The notes under the pieces were generated by a model. That model was given only the letters and a program-made list of their open reading frames with translations. It was not told the origin of the DNA and did not search any database. From assembly GCA_039090855.1 (NCBI GenBank), contig CM077023.1:84419127-84483126 (forward strand): a stretch of 64,000 nt of DNA. Reading direction: 5' to 3'. The position numbers and the translations under genes were made by a program. This DNA comes from Macrothele yani. Taxonomy: Eukaryota > Arthropoda > Arachnida > Araneae > Macrothelidae. This document shows, piece by piece, positions 1 through 11,080 of this stretch (its first letter is position 1; every line of letters begins with the position of its first letter).

Positions 1-245
1 AGAGTAAAATCCTTGAAATGGCAATAGGACATATTGCCAGAAGGACAGACCATCGATAGACAGCTGAAATTTTAGACTGGATTCCAAGGGACAGGAAAAG
101 ACCCAGAAGAAGACCACATGTGAGATGGGAGGATGAAATTCGAAAGTATGCGAGAGTAATATGGAGGACACTGCCACAAGACAGACCGTTGTGGAAGAAA
201 CTTGGGGAGACCTTCGTCCAGCAGTGGATTGATAATGGCTGACAA
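1..245 (+). pseudogene. LINE reverse transcriptase C-terminal fragment (RTE/CR1-like non-LTR element, 3' end)
   Basis: Translation gives the typical end of a non-LTR ORF2: an 'IGHIARRTDHR' block, then 'RDRKRPRRRPHVRWEDEI', then 'DRPLWKKLGETFVQQW' and a stop. In this family the block follows the reverse transcriptase and ends the polyprotein. One internal stop lies between the first two blocks, so the copy is dead. The coding end is followed by a short run of GAT triplets (about 240-256), a usual simple-repeat tail for such LINEs. The left part lies outside the window. Family recognition is from motif pattern; the exact clade is inferred. Confidence 0.8.
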
Positions 246-257
246 TGATGATGATGA

Positions 258-635
258 CTTCCAATGGAAAAACTTCTGTACACATTTTCTTCACAATTAA
301 TGCGTTCCCAAGGATGAAAATTTGAACATCGATTAAAATAGCTTCATTTTATAACCTGGAATACTTAATATTTTCTAAAACATAACCATAATTATGCAAT
401 CCAACATTTGTTTGTCTACTGACACCATCAAAGTACAGGTCGCGCCATCTTTTTTCTGGTTTTAACACCACCAAAGGAAAAGTTATTGATTTTTAATATA
501 ATTATGGTTATGTTTTAGAAAATATTTAGTATTCCAAGTTATAATATGAAGTTATTTTATTCGACGTTCAAATTTTCATCCTTGGGAACACACTAATTGT
601 GAAGGAAATGTGTGCAAACGTTTTTCCATTGGAAG
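258..635. mobile_element. Palindromic MITE-like element with ~135-bp inverted arms
   Basis: The left arm (about 258-395) is repeated in reverse complement at about 500-635. The outer ends read 'ttccaatggaaaaac' and 'gtttttccattggaa', and the inner parts match through 'ttctaaaacataaccataat'. About 100 bp of unpaired sequence separates the arms. There is no coding capacity. It lies immediately after the GAT tail of the LINE fragment. The structure suits a non-autonomous foldback or MITE element; the superfamily cannot be assigned. Confidence 0.75.
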
Positions 636-3600
636 TATAGGAAGCAAAATTACTTTATGTCTAGCTTAACCAGAACAATCTAGTTTTTTCCAGGACAACA
701 ATGTACCCGCATGTACTCTTCTAATGAGTGTGGTTGGTTTGACCAAAGGCTGAAACATTTCGTGCATCTTTTCACGGACTTCTTTCTCTTCATTTCAGAG
801 AGTGTCCGGGATATGTTGAAAATAGAAGATTTCCGTTATCCTCGACCACTGTGCTGAATAAGCGCTAGCTACAGGCGAATGGTTGTCCTCTGTATCTTCC
901 TGACGTTTGACATATCGTGGTTTAAATTAACCTACTGACAAAATCTGGTCTACTCGTTACTGAGTCAAGGTTTGTAAATTTGATGCCACGGTGTCTACCA
1001 AATTGTTTTACCGCAATTTTGAAGCATCCCTGAAAATTTTCATCTAATTGATTTATGCGAAATTTTCACCGGTATTATTTTTTCAGATGCTACGTGGGTT
1101 GTTCTGCCATAATAGTTAAAATAAAATGAGCCTATTATTTCGCTATCAAATTAAGGCCCTTGATTTGTTTGAGAAAAACATCTGAAGTTATAATTGAATA
1201 AACATTAAGAAAAACATTTCTTAAACATTTAACATTTTTAACATATCAGGTATTTTTATTAATTAACAAATAACAGAATAATAGCTTTGGAAGCATTTAC
1301 TAAAATTATACAAAACGCATGGCAACTTTAAATGGATAACATTAATATTAAATTCTTCTAGTTAATCTCTTCATCCTCTTTGCCTTTTTAGTGCATATCT
1401 TTCAATAATTACATTATCTCCACGAGCAAATTGTATTTTAATTCTCACTACAGAATACTCACACTGTTCAGCACGTGGATGAATAGCGTGTTGCCAGGCC
1501 GAGCACAGCGTTGCCTAAGCAAGTTAGAATATAGAAGAGACGAGCCAACCTCGCTGTCCAATGAGAGAGCACTACGACTCTAAACCAGTTCTACCGACTG
1601 GCCTTTCAATTTAATTGCGAGAGTACTGTGGTAAAATCAAGAAGCTTCTTTTGACCCTGATACGGTAAGCATAGTTTAAAGAACGTGTTTATAAATTCTG
1701 TATCAAATTTATCTCAGGTTGCGGAATTTTATTTTATTTATTACTTCTTTATGAATGAAAATAACAGGAATTCTTAACTGGGACAAATACTAAACTACAG
1801 GGTACGCGGGAAAATCTGGCATCCTCACGTTAACGTGATTTGCAAAGGTTCTTCGAGTATTTTCAGTGATGCCGGAAAACGATTCTTTTTGTTGTTTTGC
1901 AGTCAAGTTTCTTTTTACTATATGGAAGATAATTTACGGGAATTTGAAAGAAGTAAGACTGGAAAAGCTCTCAAAAATTGAGATTTTCTCAATTAATCTT
2001 GAAAACAAAGAACTTTCAGGAAGTTCAAACTTGCAAGAAAGCAAAGAATTCCTTAGTGGCATTTCAAATTTAGCATTTCTTATGGCACCAGTTTTAGAGC
2101 AAATTAAATGTAATAAATATCGTTCACCGCTTCTTTAGCAAATTATAATTTTGTGTACTAATGCTGTTCATAATCGTCCATTGAACGTTCAGAGCTTTGG
2201 TATGGTTTCCGGATAGAAAGCAAGTCTCGCTCTTGTTTTTTCGTTTTAACCTTCCTCTTCCTTATCTGTGTGTGTCGAAGACAGAAACCTTAATTTTTTT
2301 ATAGAAAGCACCTCAAATTTTTCAAACCTTATAGGAGCCATTAAATTTTAGCCCTCCCCCAACGTTTCTGAAACAAAGCAAAAGGAGAAGGGATTATATG
2401 AAAATAATAGATTTATTTCGACAAGCGTATTTTTCCCTTAATTTTATTTTTAGCCTGACATTATTTTTTTTCTTATATTTTGTGATCATTTGAAGAGCAC
2501 TGCACATTTGACAACAGAAATATTTTAGTGTCAAATATCAATAAAAATCATGAAAATAATTCAGTCTCTGCACGTCGGATGGAGATCTCCTTGTGATGAA
2601 GTATTTCAAAATAAAGATCAAGGAAGTCGAAAATTTTACTCCATAAAAGCGATAAATGTGATAAAAATATGATTTGTCGTAAATGATAAGCCGAAGCATA
2701 TGGAAAAAAAATTCAGATGGCAAATCAAAGGTGTCTTGTGCTGGTTAAAAGAAAGCGTTTTAATTTAAAAATGTGTTCTAAAACCTTTGTAGATAACAGT
2801 CTTTTAAAGTAAGCGAAAGCATTTGGAAAACATATTTTTTAATGAAGAATAAGGAACATAAAGTTCAGCGTTCGCAATATAAGGTAGTAAAGGATCATTC
2901 CTTTATTACCTTAAAAACGTATATCCTCCAAAAATAAAATTTTCTTCATAGGAATGAATGAATGGAATTTTGAGTAGATGCGTAAAAAATAATCGTAGTC
3001 GCGATTGCAGAATATAAATAATGTAAATGAAATGTTGTACTAGCACGCACGAAAAGTTATCACATGATCAACCCATTGAAGTACAAAATTATTTCATTAG
3101 AGAAGTACACAATAAGAAAATAAATAAATAAACACGTCAGAATTATTCTAGATTTATCGCATCTGAAATTTTCCCTGTTGGCCTTTATTTACTTATTTTA
3201 AATTAGTAAACCTCCCAATCAAAAAAAAAATTGTCTAGCAAATTGAACACCTACACACATTTCATTCACTTTTTTATTTCAAGTGTCATACAACATCTTT
3301 TACATCTTCAGAAAATACTATGGAAGTTTCTGTTTACAAAAGGCATCAAAGAAAATATTTTTCGAGGATTTTTTTCCAATAATGAAAATAGTGTCTTTAA
3401 GAAAATATTGTTAGGGAAATGACGTGAAGATTTCAAAAAAAAAAAATCAAAAAAATCAGATGATTAAAAAAAATCGCGATTTTGATTAAGAAAAGAAGAA
3501 ACTGAGCAGGAGAACGGAAATTAAGGCGTAGCAAATCACACACGTCACACATATTTTTTCTGCCACAGCAAAACACAGAGACTCCAGTCTATTACGTCAC
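636..3600. other. AT-rich intergenic DNA, no recognised gene
   Basis: I see no recognisable protein, RNA gene or terminal inverted repeat here. A 90-codon frame at 1866-2138 (+) has no recognised domain and is too short and AT-driven to call. Homopurine and homopyrimidine runs and A-runs near 3220 and 3435 are the only low-complexity features. Confidence 0.5.
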
Positions 3601-3604
3601 ATAA

Positions 3605-3950
3605 AAGGCTCGCTCTCACACGTGAGCGCGGTGTGCGATATAAATCAGGTAAGCCAGCTTGTCGAGCAATAGTTTGAGCTTGATTGATGGTCGGAATGGG
3701 CAAAACCAGTTTTCTGAGCGATTTTTAACGTGGCAAAATATTTGGCGCCATGAGTGGAGACACGAGGATTTCCCGAGGGGCCGCCCATATGGGCCTTTCA
3801 AGCACAACCGTAGCAAGGGTTTACCGTGAATGGTTTACACGAAAAAACATCCAGGAAGCGGTGAACGTGTGGTCGAAATTAGCTACTGGATCAGAGAGGT
3901 CAAGGAAAACTGCCGGCATGATCGTTGGCTGTTGTAACCCATTTGCGACA
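3605..3950 (+). pseudogene. Tc1-like transposase N-terminal (HTH) fragment
   Basis: The translated stretch around 3750-3920 reads like a Tc1 paired-type DNA-binding region, with 'AAHMGLSSTTVARVYREW' as recognition helix and linker. Upstream sequence (3605-3740) resembles the 5' leader of the Tc1 family seen at 46960-48235, sharing a 'gtgtgcg.tataaat' stretch. No DDE catalytic part follows; the copy gives way to a tandem repeat at 4005. An opposed fragment of the same family lies at 4150-4500. Confidence 0.65.
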
Positions 3951-4004
3951 TGGTCCGATTCACGGTGCTCTCAGAGACGACCCTCGGCTCACCAGTGTTA
4001 AATT

Positions 4005-4140
4005 CCGGGTTGTGGCTTGGTTGCAACAGCCAGCAATCATGTCGTCAGCAGATGATTTGCCGGGTTGTGGCTCGGTTGCAACAGCCAGCAATAATGTCGT
4101 CAGTAGATGATTTGCAGGGTTGTGGACCGGTTGCTCGCTT
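4005..4140. repeat. 55-bp tandem repeat, ~2.4 copies
   Basis: Units starting near 4005, 4060 and 4115 share 'gggttgtggc', 'ggttgcaacagccagcaat' and 'atgtcgtcag.agatgattt'. The third unit is partial. The array sits between two opposed Tc1 5' fragments. Confidence 0.85.
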
Positions 4141-4149
4141 GCATGATTC

Positions 4150-4500
4150 TATATCCAGTATCTTTTGATCCCGCTGATCCACCATCAGTTTTTGCCAACA
4201 AGATCAGCGACTAGCGACTGATGGACTTTTTTTTTTTTTGCGTGTTACACCCTTCACGGTAAACCCTTGGTATGGTTGCGCGTGGCAAGCCAGGGAGGAT
4301 GCCGTTTGGAAGATACAAGAACCAGCACATCAGGCGCCAACTAACATGCCGCGTTCAAAGTCGCTTAGATCACTCGTTTTGTCTATTCCAATCCATAATC
4401 GATCGCTCTTTGATGCTTGACGGCTGGTCTGCCTGTTTTATACTGCTCACTACGCTTACATGCAGTCTTAGGTGTTCGAGTGATCCATATATATGACGAG
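4150..4500 (-). pseudogene. Tc1-like 5' region, minus strand
   Basis: In reverse complement this has the same order as 3605-3950: a 'cagtataaaacaggcagacc' leader, then a coding-like start resembling a Tc1 HTH, then 'gcaaccataccaagggttta', which parallels 'gcaaccgtagcaagggttta' in the plus copy. The catalytic part is absent. The same leader pattern occurs in the Tc1 relics at 46960-48235 and 54460-55480. An internal T-run is at 4228-4240. Confidence 0.6.
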
Positions 4501-5887
4501 GTCATTATGCGACTTCAGAAGAACGAGAAGAAGTTAAGGCTCAGCGAGACGTAACTAGCGCAGCTATATCTTCAGGAGAAACATGCAGTGCACAGAAGCC
4601 AACATACAGGCTGATCGGCTGATGCCGGAGCAGACTGCGCATGCGTATTTCTGTTGACTTCAATTCTTTGGGTAAAGAACAGTCAGCCGTCAACCGAGCT
4701 ACTCAGACTCACAGCACGTGAGTGTAACCTTCTCGGTAGCGTAATCACTTCGCAAATCGGATATGTTAGTTTTGTTACGCCAACCGGGTTAGTTAAGGCT
4801 TTTGTTTGTTCTTCAGTTTTTCAGAAATATTTTCAGTAATGTCAAATACTAGGGAATGTCTGCATTTTGTACGGATCCTTAGGCCTAACTATAATATTTG
4901 CTGAAATTTAATTTAAATAGTAATACTAATGTTATTGCATATTTTCTCACCAAAATAAGGGATCGGCGGGATATCAGAAAGCAGCAACAAAAAAAACAAA
5001 AAACAAAAAAAAACTGCTCTAAGCAAATAGTCATCAGATCGAAGGAAACCATCGTGGATCAAAGAAAAGCTTCACTGCAGTAGTCCCCCCTAAGGTGTTT
5101 TGCTCCTGAATGTTAACTTTCCCGCAGAGCATATTATCTCTTAAGATGTGGTGACGCTGTTGCCGCCTGTTTTACGTTATCTCTATGAGAGTTGACCTTC
5201 TTTAAGCATTAGATATTCTTTGGCAGAGGTATGGATCTCAGAAGGTCACTTCTAAGTGGATGAATAAGATATTGATTGCGATATATGATTGCATGGAAGT
5301 GATTCTCTCATGCCCGAAAGGAAGTTGAAAGTAAGGAATTTCTTATAGCAGACTGCAATGAACCGCCCTGCTAACTAACAATGCAGGGATTTGATCACGT
5401 TATTGATAAGCTGAACTTTTATAAAGCACATCTATGAAAACAAGAAAATTCGAGTAACGGATGAAATCATGCTCAAAGCGAGTAATCGAGTTTAACTACA
5501 AAACAAAAAGCCTTGTAGTTGAAAAACACATCAAATTTGTTATCCTAGAAAAAAAATCTGCTTTCTATTTTTTCTAAACCATTCTCCGTTATATTTTACC
5601 AAATATTTTTAAATAAATTACACAGTTTCTTGCGTTTGTAGAGTTTGTAATTTTAAAAAGAAATACCGTAGACCTTTTCAATTATTTTACATCAATATAT
5701 TTAGATTGGCGAGCTACTATATTGTTTAATTAGTGCATATTTAATAAAATACGTTTGGAATGAGAGCTCTCAAATTCAATGTAGATTTTATTAAAATCTA
5801 CACTATTTGGAAACTCAGGCTTTTAAAATCATCCTTTTAGAAGAAAGATCTTTGTCTAGAATTTAATCAATTACGATTCGCCTCAAA
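4500..5887. other. Intergenic DNA, no recognised feature
   Basis: No domain-bearing frame, terminal repeat or RNA gene could be recognised. Short open frames around 4654 and 4898 have no recognisable motif. An A-rich run is at 4988-5012. Confidence 0.5.
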
Positions 5888-5957
5888 CGCCGGGAAAAGG
5901 AGAGCAATACAAAGAAAAAGAGTCTTTTTCTTTGTATTGCTCTCCCTTTCTCGGCGA
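5888..5957. repeat. Near-perfect 70-nt hairpin
   Basis: 'ggagagcaatacaaagaaaa' begins at 5899 and its reverse complement ends at 5945; the 22-bp core stem (5899-5920 with 5924-5945) has no mismatch and a 3-nt loop. The pairing continues outwards with about one mismatch to 'cgccggg' and 'tctcggcg'. It abuts the first monomer of the 150-bp repeat. Confidence 0.85.
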
Positions 5958-6205
5958 ATGAATAAATCTCTCTCATGTGCTCTGACCTTTGACTCCATTT
6001 CGATTATATTAAACAGAATTGGTTCAGTATACCTCCGGAACAACATACTAAAGTTTTGTCGCAATAGGAGCATTTTTAGTCAAGTAATGAGAATAATGGC
6101 TGTGGAATAAATCTCGCTCCTGTGCCGTGACCTTTGACTCTATTTCGGTGATAATCAGCAGAACCAGTTCAGTGTACCTCCGGAACAACATGATAAAGTT
6201 TTGTC
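5946..6205. repeat. ~150-bp tandem monomers, left part (split by a retroelement)
   Basis: Two monomers share 'gaataaatctc', 'tgacctttgact', 'acctccggaacaacat' and 'aaagttttgtc'. The second stops after 'agttttgtc' (6197-6205), where the minus-strand retroelement is inserted. The array resumes at 11744 with the same nine bases. Confidence 0.8.
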
Positions 6206-6217
6206 TTTCAGAATCGC

Positions 6218-6223
6218 TTTATT
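6218..6223 (-). promoter_or_regulatory. AATAAA polyadenylation signal of the minus-strand retroelement
   Basis: Reverse complement of 'tttatt' gives AATAAA, 12 nt from the element's 3' border at 6206. The position fits a polyadenylation signal for the transcript that was reverse transcribed. The A-tail itself is only about three bases. Confidence 0.6.
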
Positions 6224-6803
6224 GTACAACTAGGAGTATACAATAAAATAGGGCATAAAAACATGAGCAAGGGACATATGACACTCGGACAAAATCACAG
6301 GCAATAAACATAGGACATACATGGGGAGAACTAAAGATAACGAAATAGAAATCGTGGGCACTTGTATTATAAAATACTGAGTGTATACAATAACACCAGG
6401 GCTGGGAACAGGAGCTAATATCAAGGCAATAGCACAGAGGAGTCACAGGCAATTGCGTGAGCATTCATGGGAAAAGAAGCATACATAATGAACGCGTGGG
6501 CTCGCAGGCCACTCTCAAGAAACGAGGGCAAACAGTAAAACAATAGGAAAGCACGAAGAATTATACACTAAATGGTACATATGAATGCAGGGCAAACAAC
6601 AAGAGTATACATAATTCGGGCACATACATACTACAGGTCATGTTACTATAGTAAAGGAAGAAGTATGAGCAAAATCGAGAAACCAATATAGCACACACAA
6701 AACCGGGCGATACACATGTATAACATGGAGTATGCACATAGTAAGGAGAAACATGAGAACATGGGCACGCAGGCCGCACTCATAGAACAGGGGCAGCATA
6801 ATA

Positions 6804-8311
6804 CACTGCCGGACAATTGCTAAGGACGGATGACAATAGCAACCATGAAATGGAAGGCAGGAAAATGTGGAAATTAGCATAAGTGCGGGATACAGTAAGA
6901 CGTGTTGTGCGTTATGCAAATTTTGGATTGCCGAACTTGTTCGTGATGTCATAGCGCTGATAAGAGATATGAAGGATTTGACGCGTATTGACCGTTGTTG
7001 TTGAAACGCAAAGTTGAAAGGGAAAGAATCAATCGACGAACTTGCAATTTTCAGTATGTCTTCCCGACATCACCTAGATGATTTTACGCGTGGCCGTATT
7101 ATTGGCAAGATTGAAGAAGGGCGAAAAATAACAGATGTTTCCAGGGAGTTCGACGTCAGCCACAGTGTTGTTTCAAGGCTTTGGAAATCATTTCAAGCAA
7201 GTGCAGAGGGTAGCAAACGTCACGGGGGAGGTCGTGTTCGCAGTACGACACCTGCAGAAGATCGGTACATAGTGCTATCAACAAAAAGACACCGGCGCAG
7301 CACAGCTAGTGAGGTAGCAAATCAGTTTATGGCTGCTACTGGCAAGCGGATCTCCCGAAAAACTGTCGCCAGACGTTTGCATGAAGGAGGACTATACGCC
7401 CGCCGTCCTGTTGTGTGCATCCCATTGTCCAGACGTCACCGTACCTCCCGTTTGCAATGGTGCCATCATAATCGCAATAGGACTGATAACGACTGGTTTG
7501 CTGTCCTCTTCTCTGTTGAGAGTAGATACAGTCTATCGTCTGATTGTCGACGACAACTGATCTGGCGTGATAGTGGTACTGCATATTGTCCAGCAAACAT
7601 ACAGGAAAGGGACCGATATCCGACATGTAGTGTCATGGTATGGGCTGGCATCATGATCAATGGCCGTACGTCCCTCTATGTGCTTCCAACCGGGATTATG
7701 ACTGGTCAACGATACATTAATGATGTTCTGCGACCTCATGTGATAGATTCATTTTCATGGACGACAACGCAACACGTCATTGAACAGTCGCTGTCCAGGA
7801 GTGTCTTGAGAGCGAGGATATTCAACGCCTCGTATGACCAGCACGTTCTCCAGATCTGAATCCCATTGAAAATGTGTGGGATGCTTTGGGGAGGAGTCTT
7901 GCTGGTCGCCAATGCCCTCCTATAAACAAGGACACCCTCAACCGTGCACTGACAGAGAAATGGGATAAATTACCCCAACAGCTGCTTGATAATGTTGTGC
8001 AAAGCATGACGCGACGTGTGGAATCTTGCATCGCCCTTGATGGTGGCCATATCCCGTATTGACATCTTACGCCGGAACGCCTGCGGACGGTCATTGCATT
8101 TTTTTCACGTTTACGTATTCTGCACAAAATGGCCTGTTTGTCCCTTAAACACGTTCCAAAGCCTTCTGGATTTCAGAGCACAATAAATTGTCTTTCTTGT
8201 AATGTCCTGGCATTCTGACATTATTTTATTTCACTTGGCATCCCACCACACTTACTTTTTTATGCGCTATATAGCCGTTTATGATCCGTTTTTAGCAATT
8301 GTGCAGCAGTG
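6804..8311 (+). mobile_element. Tc1-like transposon with TIRs and TA target duplication
   Basis: The left end begins 'cactgccggacaattgctaa' after TA (6802-6803). The right end, read in reverse complement, begins 'cactgctgcacaattgctaa' before TA (8312-8313). The element is ~1.5 kb and lies in the 3' non-coding part of the minus-strand retroelement, so it is younger than that insertion. A SINE1 copy starts 18 bp beyond its right end. Confidence 0.88.
7014..8062 (+). pseudogene. Tc1-like transposase (broken)
   Basis: Cut-and-paste DDE transposase of the Tc1 group, normally ~340 aa. The N-terminal HTH pair is clear ('LDDFTRGRIIGKIEEG', 'FDVSHSVVSRLW', then 'RHRRSTASEVANQF' and 'RISRKTVARRLHEGG'). 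The first catalytic segment reads 'VLFSVESRYSL': the Asp of the usual 'SDES' is Val (GTT at 7515-7517). The second segment 'MDDNATRH' is present only in another frame near 7757, so a frameshift lies just before it. The C-terminal part 'NPIENVWDALGRS...GGHIPY' continues to 8062 in the frame opened near 7874. It could not encode active transposase. TIRs at both ends are preserved. Confidence 0.88.
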
Positions 8312-8329
8312 TACAACAAGTACATAGTG

Positions 8330-8553
8330 GCCGCCCCGGTGGCGCAGTGGTCTGAGCGATGGCCTCTGTTCATTCGTCCGAACGGGGTCCGGGTTCGAAT
8401 CCCGGTGAGGCATGGATGTTGTGTTTGTCTTACGGCACTGGCTCTCTCCCTTCCCTGGAACCAGTGACCCTAAATTAGGGACGGGCGACTGCTTATAGCC
8501 CATTGAGTTGCTCACGGTGGTCGTTAAACCTCCAATCAAAAAAAAAAAAAAAA
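8330..8553 (+). mobile_element. SINE1 copy A (tRNA-derived SINE)
   Basis: The head has pol III A-box-like 'tggcgcagtgg' (8340-8350) and B-box 'ggttcgaatcc' (8392-8402). A conserved body ('ccctaaattagggacgggcg', 'gagttgctcacggtggtcgt') and an A-tail follow. Target duplication 'gtacatagtg' at 8320-8329 and 8554-8563 proves retroposition. The head resembles a tRNA-Leu-type sequence; that assignment is inference. Confidence 0.92.
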
Positions 8554-8804
8554 GTACATAGTGAGCGACAGGCCATAGCATGGGATTATAACACTATAAC
8601 AGGAAGAACATGAAGTATGCATAAGATAAGGAAGATAAAATACAACGTGGGCACGCAGGCGATACTTGTAGAACAGGAGAAACACAATACAACAAGATAA
8701 TAAACACGATGAATAATACACATAAAGTTCAAATGATGGGTGTAAGACAAATCCGAAAACCAGAACGATAGTACATATAACGCCTAGGCAGGAGCAAAGT
8801 CAGA

Positions 8805-11080
8805 CTAATAGTAAAGGTCGGACGAATGTAGTTCTTCCCAAAGAGTGAAGGCGTAAATGAAGTCATCATCATTGGCAAAGTCTTGTGGAAATGGCTGTGG
8901 TGGAAGTGGAGAACATGGTACAGACACAACAGGAACCGCTGAAGAAACTTTGATTTTGGCACGACGTTTCCGCGTGCGCTGAGAGGAGCGACGTGCACGT
9001 TTCTTTGGAATGGCCCCTGTTAAGGGCGCCGAAATAGAGGGCTGAGCGGAAGACGACGGGTCGAGCGGAGATGAAGATTGTAGAACAACAGAGGACGGAG
9101 GTGGTGCAACAATGGGACGCGGAGACGGTTGAATGGAAACGGAAATAGGCACGGACGGAGCTGCAGATGCAGTCGACGAAGGCGTGACAGAGGGCTTGGA
9201 GGACGGACGCAGATGATCAAATCGCCGAGCCATCGACAAATCCCTATCTGCCGTGTACGGGAGGTTGAAGTACGATCTGGCAGAACACCAGGAGTCTAGA
9301 GCTTTGTTATAAGTGATTCGAGAGCTACAATTCTCACGAAATGGTACAGGGATCTTAATTAAGGTGAGATAATGGAGAGCGTTCTTGATATCAGCCGGAG
9401 CAGTCTTATGGGGGTGCTTAGCACAAAGAAGTTGACACTCGAAAGCAGAAAGATGTTCTGAGTAGTTTGAAGGCAGAGAAGTACCCGAGTACTCTGTAGG
9501 ATCAGAAACTGAGTCCGTAGCTGAAGAAGTGTCCGAGGAAACTGCGGAAGAAGCAGTTGAAGAATGTTTCGAAGAACCGGCGGCGCAAGAAGACAAGACT
9601 GGCAATGATGAACGTACTAGTGTGTCGTCAAGTGATGCGGAGATGATGGGTGACGAACCAGAGCCTGGTAACGACGGGTCAGAAGAGCAGTGAGAAGGAA
9701 CAGTGGCCGAAGCCAAGTCCGGGCCGACGGTGATGGGTTCCGTACTCGGTGGAGGGAGATCACTGATGTGCTCTCACCAGAGTGGGACGAGTCCATGGGT
9801 TTTTGCAGAAGAAACCCCGAAGAGTCCATAAGGGGCACAGTGGAGATCGTAGCAGCTGAAGATGAAGCAGGCATTGTAGAAAAATCCTGGTGCAAAACGG
9901 TGGAGGAACCAGGTGGAGGCAACAAACTGGAATAGTCCTGGAGCGGTGCAATGAAAGGAACAGGTAGAGACGGCAAACTGTTGAACTGAGAAAGAGCTGA
10001 AGAGTCTTGAGGAAACACAGTGGTGGAAGATGGGTAGGCCAGTGGAACAGTATTCACAGATGAAATAAGTGAACCCAAACTGGAAAGCAGCGGTCGAGGG
10101 AAAGAAGCTGGGTATAATGAGAGTAAGGAAGAACTTGTCGAAGTGCTGAAGTCCAAGGCCACAGAGAGTGGAGAATGTGACACAGGAGGATGGAACAACC
10201 CACCTGTTACAGAGGGTAAAGTACATGCAGTGGAATAAGAAAATAAAGGTGCAGACTGAAAAGGCTTGGCAGATGACGTAGTGAGAGCAGAAGAGCCAAG
10301 AGGTGCAGGTGAGAATGCAGCGTTTTTAGCTGGGCAAGAAGCATGGAGATGAGTAGGTGATTTACATATGAAGCAATGAAGAGCAGTATAAACATTCACA
10401 GCACGAATATGTCTTCTACAGACAACTTGGAATGTCGTAGTACAGGAAATAATCGAAGCTTCGTCCGGAAACACGACGAGAGCCTGTCGTCGGAAACTAA
10501 GATAAGGACGAGCTCCTTGCTCGTCCAGTGCGGCAGGTAACGTAGGAATTGGACCAATAACAAGTTCTCAACGAGAAAGAAAACCAAGGAGGACATCATC
10601 AGAAATTTCCGGTGGAACAGGAGACATGTTTACAAGGATAGGGCACTGTGCGAGAGGAATGGCGAACAGACTTTTATCACCAACAAAGATGGGAGACGAC
10701 GTAACTCGTGCAACATGAGCGGGAGGGGAAAAATAAATAAGCACAGAGCGAGGTTTACGTGCAACATGTGTAATGGCATCTGGAGGAACAAGTTCATGCA
10801 GAGCTGATGTGTACACAGTAAGTTTTGTATTGGGGAGGGCTACATATTTCACCCCTAAAGCTAAAGAGGTTAGTAGAGACTTACCTCGGGGCGAAGATTC
10901 AGGAAGATGAAGAGTAAGAATTGAATCCTTACGAGAAACAAGGAAATACAGGCATGACGGCAAAAGCGTTGAATATGTGGTAGTGGGGGCAGACAAAGAG
11001 TGCTGAAGTTTATCTTGAAGCAGAACATCTGGTGGAGGCATCAGTGGTGGAAGATATTCTGTTGTTATTGCACAAGCCAT
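8805..11080 (-). pseudogene. Gag-like ORF1 of the retroelement, one stop and one frameshift
   Basis: Predicted start is the ATG at 11080-11078 ('MACAITTEYLPP'); an in-frame TAG lies just upstream. The frame runs to a single TGA (10570-10568), continues in the same frame to about 9620, then shifts once near 9717 to a frame ending at 8805, about 750 codons in all. The first third contains 'NTKLTVYTSALHELVPPDAI' and 'PVPPEISDD', both shared with the ORF1 at 63094. A CCHC zinc knuckle (C-x2-C-x4-H-x4-C) is encoded at 10375-10334. A long Ser/Pro/Thr-rich, probably disordered region and a basic 'KKRARRSSQRTRKRRAKIK' stretch (about 9010-8955) follow. This fits an RNA-binding ORF1 protein of the I/jockey/CR1-like type. 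Confidence 0.78.

Noticed and set aside
4005..4140. CRISPR-like direct repeats (also 29418-29755)
   Set aside because: The units are contiguous tandem repeats without unique spacers, in a eukaryotic transposon-rich context.
6219..6952. Cys/Tyr-rich minus-strand frames that could suggest a secreted peptide or toxin-like protein
   Set aside because: They overlap in more than one frame, have no consistent signal peptide or cysteine spacing, and lie in the pyrimidine-rich 3' non-coding region of the retroelement and across the Tc1 border.
8335..8410. tRNA genes at the heads of SINE1, SINE2, SINE3 and SINE4
   Set aside because: A and B boxes are present but each head is followed by a family-specific body, most have target duplications, and the cloverleaf does not close well by eye. 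They are SINE heads, not tRNA genes.
8279..8581. Recurrent minus-strand open frames with 'SNSMGYKQSPVPNLGSLVPG' in many places (also 12561, 31907, 35761, 42438, 49571, 50949, 56138)
   Set aside because: They are the antisense of the SINE1 body and tRNA-like head. The apparent protein conservation follows from DNA identity between SINE copies, and the frames run into flanking unique sequence.
9690..9935. Plus-strand frame within 9690-10400
   Set aside because: Shadow of the minus-strand ORF1, which has the zinc knuckle and homology to the ORF1 at 63094.
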